The translations under genes were made by a program, and so were the position numbers. A DNA stretch of 25,291 nt from UMGS1601 sp964617585 (GTDB lineage Bacteria > Bacillota > Clostridia > Oscillospirales > Ruminococcaceae), in assembly GCA_964617585.1 (NCBI GenBank), contig CAZTXS010000022.1, forward strand, positions 1-25,291, in the 5' to 3' direction. The notes under the pieces were generated by a model. It was not told the origin of the DNA and made no database searches. It worked only from the letters and a program-made list of their open reading frames with translations. Positions within the stretch are counted from its first letter, which is position 1. Every line of letters begins with the position of its first letter. Positions 23,817 through 25,291 of this stretch are shown piece after piece.

Positions 23817-24953
23817 CTATACTTCATCTCCGTTTATTATTACTTTAATCGGACTGCTCATTACCTCGAAAGGATTAGAATTAAACATTGCAAAATCCGC
23901 ATCCTTACCCGCCTGAACAGAACCGATTCTGTCAGACAGCCCTAACTGCTTTGCCGGGATTTTTGTAACGGCTTTCAAAGCTTCGTAAAAATCCAGTCCG
24001 TTTTTAACTGCAATCCCTGCTGAAATAGGAAGATACTGAATCGGCACCTCGCTGTGATCCGTGCATATTGAAACCTCCACCCCTGCTAAGTTCAGCAGAC
24101 CGCAGTTTTTCGGAGTAAGATTAGCAAGCTCAGGTTTGGATTTATCACAGATTATTGGACCAATTACTGCTGAAGCACTTTCTTTTTTCAGTTCGTCTGA
24201 AATTAAATGTCCTTCTGTGCAATGTATCAAAATATAATCCAAATCGAACTCTTTTGCTATTCTTATCGCAGTAAAAATATCGTCGGCTCTGTGGCAATGA
24301 AAATGCGCCCTTACTTCTCTTTTCAGCAAGGGTATCAAAGCCTCGCACTTTGCGTCATACTCGGGAGGCTCATCATCGTTTTCTTTATCTGTCATATATT
24401 TTTCAGCTTTTTTCAACGCCTCTCTTATAAGCGAAGCTATCGCCATTCTTGTTACGGGAGCTGCGTCCTTATCCATATACGTCATCTTAGGATTCTCACC
24501 GAGGCTTATTTTCATTCCCACTTTTCCAAGCGACATATTATCTATGCGTTTTCCGACAGTTTTTAAAGCTATTATACTTCCGCATACTGCGTTTGAGCTT
24601 CCCGGAGAAACGGCAACGGCAGTGATCCCTGCTTTTCTTGCATCCTTAAAAGCCGAATCCATAGGGTTTATTCCGTCAATGACGTTTAGCTGAGGCGTAA
24701 CCGGATCTGAATCCTCATTAAAATCCTCTCCCTCTATACCTACGCCGCCTGTGAAAAGACCAAGGTGCGTGTGTGCGTCAATAAAACCCGGATACAGCGA
24801 CATTCCATCGGCGTTCATCATTTCATCATTTATAACATCAGGTCTGCCTTCGCTGACTCTGACAATCTTTCCGTTTTCATATTCAACAAACCCGTTTTCG
24901 ATTATTTCATCGCTGTCATTCATTGTGTAAATTTTCGCATTATATATTATCAT
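23817..24953 (-). CDS. Amidohydrolase (imidazolonepropionase-like, metal-dependent hydrolase)
   Basis: The 378-residue protein belongs to the amidohydrolase superfamily. It has a beta-sandwich N-terminus (MIIYNAKIYTMNDSDEIIENG), the metal-binding GFIDAHTHLG (His61, His63), further ligands in HFHCHRADD (His221) and ILIHCTEGH (His244), an Asp in ICTDHSE (Asp299), and the C-terminal GSVQAGKDADFAMFN segment. The overall look is that of the COG1228 group (imidazolonepropionase, prolidase-like); the substrate is unknown. I chose ATG at 24953, preceded by GGAG; the frame continues to 25151, but those codons read through its promoter and the 145-bp repeat. It is the first gene of a pair with the fumarase alpha subunit gene. 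Confidence 0.88.
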   Translation of the reverse strand: MIIYNAKIYTMNDSDEIIENGFVEYENGKIVRVSEGRPDVINDEMMNADGMSLYPGFIDAHTHLGLFTGGVGIEGEDFNEDSDPVTPQLNVIDGINPMDSAFKDARKAGITAVAVSPGSSNAVCGSIIALKTVGKRIDNMSLGKVGMKISLGENPKMTYMDKDAAPVTRMAIASLIREALKKAEKYMTDKENDDEPPEYDAKCEALIPLLKREVRAHFHCHRADDIFTAIRIAKEFDLDYILIHCTEGHLISDELKKESASAVIGPIICDKSKPELANLTPKNCGLLNLAGVEVSICTDHSEVPIQYLPISAGIAVKNGLDFYEALKAVTKIPAKQLGLSDRIGSVQAGKDADFAMFNSNPFEVMSSPIKVIINGDEV

Positions 24954-24990
24954 CAATTTCACTCCGGCAATATAAATTTTACTAACAATG

Positions 24991-25019
24991 ATTATAACAC
25001 AATAAAAAAAGTATATCAA
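24991..25019 (-). promoter_or_regulatory. Promoter of the amidohydrolase-fumarase pair
   Basis: Minus strand: TTGATA (25014-25019), 17 bases, TATAAT (24991-24996), about 40 bases upstream of the start codon. Confidence 0.75.
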
Positions 25020-25037
25020 CAAAAAAATCATCCTCCG

Positions 25038-25182
25038 TATAACTAAGGCAAGATGTCCCCCGCCTCTGTAGGCGTCGGGTTCCATTACCCGTTCAGTAGC
25101 GGGATACAATCCCCTACTGAACGGCCGGTCGGCAATGCCGACCCTTGCCACGTTGAATGACGGGCAAGCCCTTATTGAAAAA
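25038..25182. repeat. 145-bp hairpin-rich repeat, right copy (inverted)
   Basis: Inverted copy of 771-915, same length, about 94% identical by eye. Several differences fall in the CCGCC stem and its loop. The copy lies just upstream of the amidohydrolase promoter and ends in the T-run of the next terminator, so both copies sit between transcription units and not in genes. Confidence 0.85.
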
Positions 25183-25208
25183 AAGCGCTTAAGTTTCCTT
25201 AAACGCTT
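25178..25208 (-). terminator. Intrinsic terminator of the gene at the right edge
   Basis: Minus strand: AAGCGTTTAAG, loop GAAA, CTTAAGCGCTT (one G-U pair), followed by seven Ts. It lies 24 bases after the partial gene's stop. Confidence 0.9.
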
Positions 25209-25232
25209 AATTAACTATTTAATTTGCAATAA

Positions 25233-25291
25233 TTATTTTACTTTAACCTTTCTGAGCTTTTTATTCCATGCGCTGTAGACCTTTATTTTTT
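25233..25291 (-). CDS. C-terminal fragment of a probable secreted or surface protein
   Basis: Only the last 19 or so codons are in the window, ending KVYSAWNKKLRKVKVK and TAA at 25233-25235. The Y-S-x-W followed by a Lys-rich strand recalls the final beta strand of fibronectin type III or Ig-like domains at the ends of clostridial surface proteins, but that is a guess from a very short stretch. A clean terminator follows, supporting a true gene end. Confidence 0.5.
   Translation of the reverse strand, partial: KIKVYSAWNKKLRKVKVK

Noticed and set aside
24954..25151. N-terminal extension of the amidohydrolase frame through the repeat
   Set aside because: It reads through the promoter and the 145-bp repeat. 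The ATG at 24953 has a good GGAG site and starts the normal family N-terminus.
771..25182. Composite transposon bounded by the inverted repeats
   Set aside because: No transposase or recombinase in the window, and the content is core metabolism. The repeats look like independent small elements.

Overview
The window looks like a chromosomal segment of a low-to-moderate GC Gram-positive anaerobe of the Clostridia, most like a Ruminococcus-type gut or rumen bacterium. The case rests on strong GGAGG ribosome binding sites, TTGACA/TATAAT promoters, a CIRCE heat-shock operator, the LL-diaminopimelate aminotransferase lysine route, type III glutamine synthetase, a split archaeal/clostridial-style glutamate synthase and an oxygen-sensitive class I fumarase subunit. 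Genus-level placement is inference.

Layout. Positions 1-770 (minus strand) hold two small secreted-protein genes; the first has its signal peptide out of frame with its start codon at an A8 run. Positions 771-915 are a 145-bp hairpin-rich repeat, with an inverted copy about 94% identical at 25038-25182. Positions 1212-7627 (minus) are carA, a carB::dapF fusion, and dapL. Positions 7716-14950 (minus) are a nitrogen operon: gltB1 (amidotransferase), gltB2 (FMN/FeS synthase), a four-cluster ferredoxin, an FAD/NAD(P)H oxidoreductase, gltB3 (GXGXG domain), a divergent GlnA-like protein and an ANTAR RNA-binding regulator. Divergently, 15466-19414 (plus) hold glnN (type III glutamine synthetase) and an ammonium transporter fused to a P-II domain. 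Then come htpG (minus, with CIRCE), a CPBP membrane protease gene (plus), and a minus-strand pair, amidohydrolase then fumarate hydratase alpha. The right edge carries the inverted repeat, a terminator and the 3' end of a probable surface protein.

How it fits together. The centre is an ammonium-assimilation island: Amt-PII imports ammonium, GlnN makes glutamine, and the GltB1/B2/B3-ferredoxin-FAD complex makes glutamate. Glutamine then feeds CarA-CarB. gltB1, glnN and amt each carry a leader with a short hairpin whose six-base loop has A at position 1 and G at position 4 (AAAGGT, AAAGGC, AAAGAG), overlapping the 5' arm of an intrinsic terminator. That is the recognition pattern of ANTAR antiterminators, and an ANTAR protein with a degenerate, probably non-phosphorylatable receiver is encoded at the end of the gltB operon, directly after a GlnA-like protein that has lost several catalytic residues. 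I infer a local RNA-antitermination circuit for nitrogen, with the GlnA-like protein or the P-II domain as candidate sensor. This circuit and the CarB-DapF fusion are the most interesting points.
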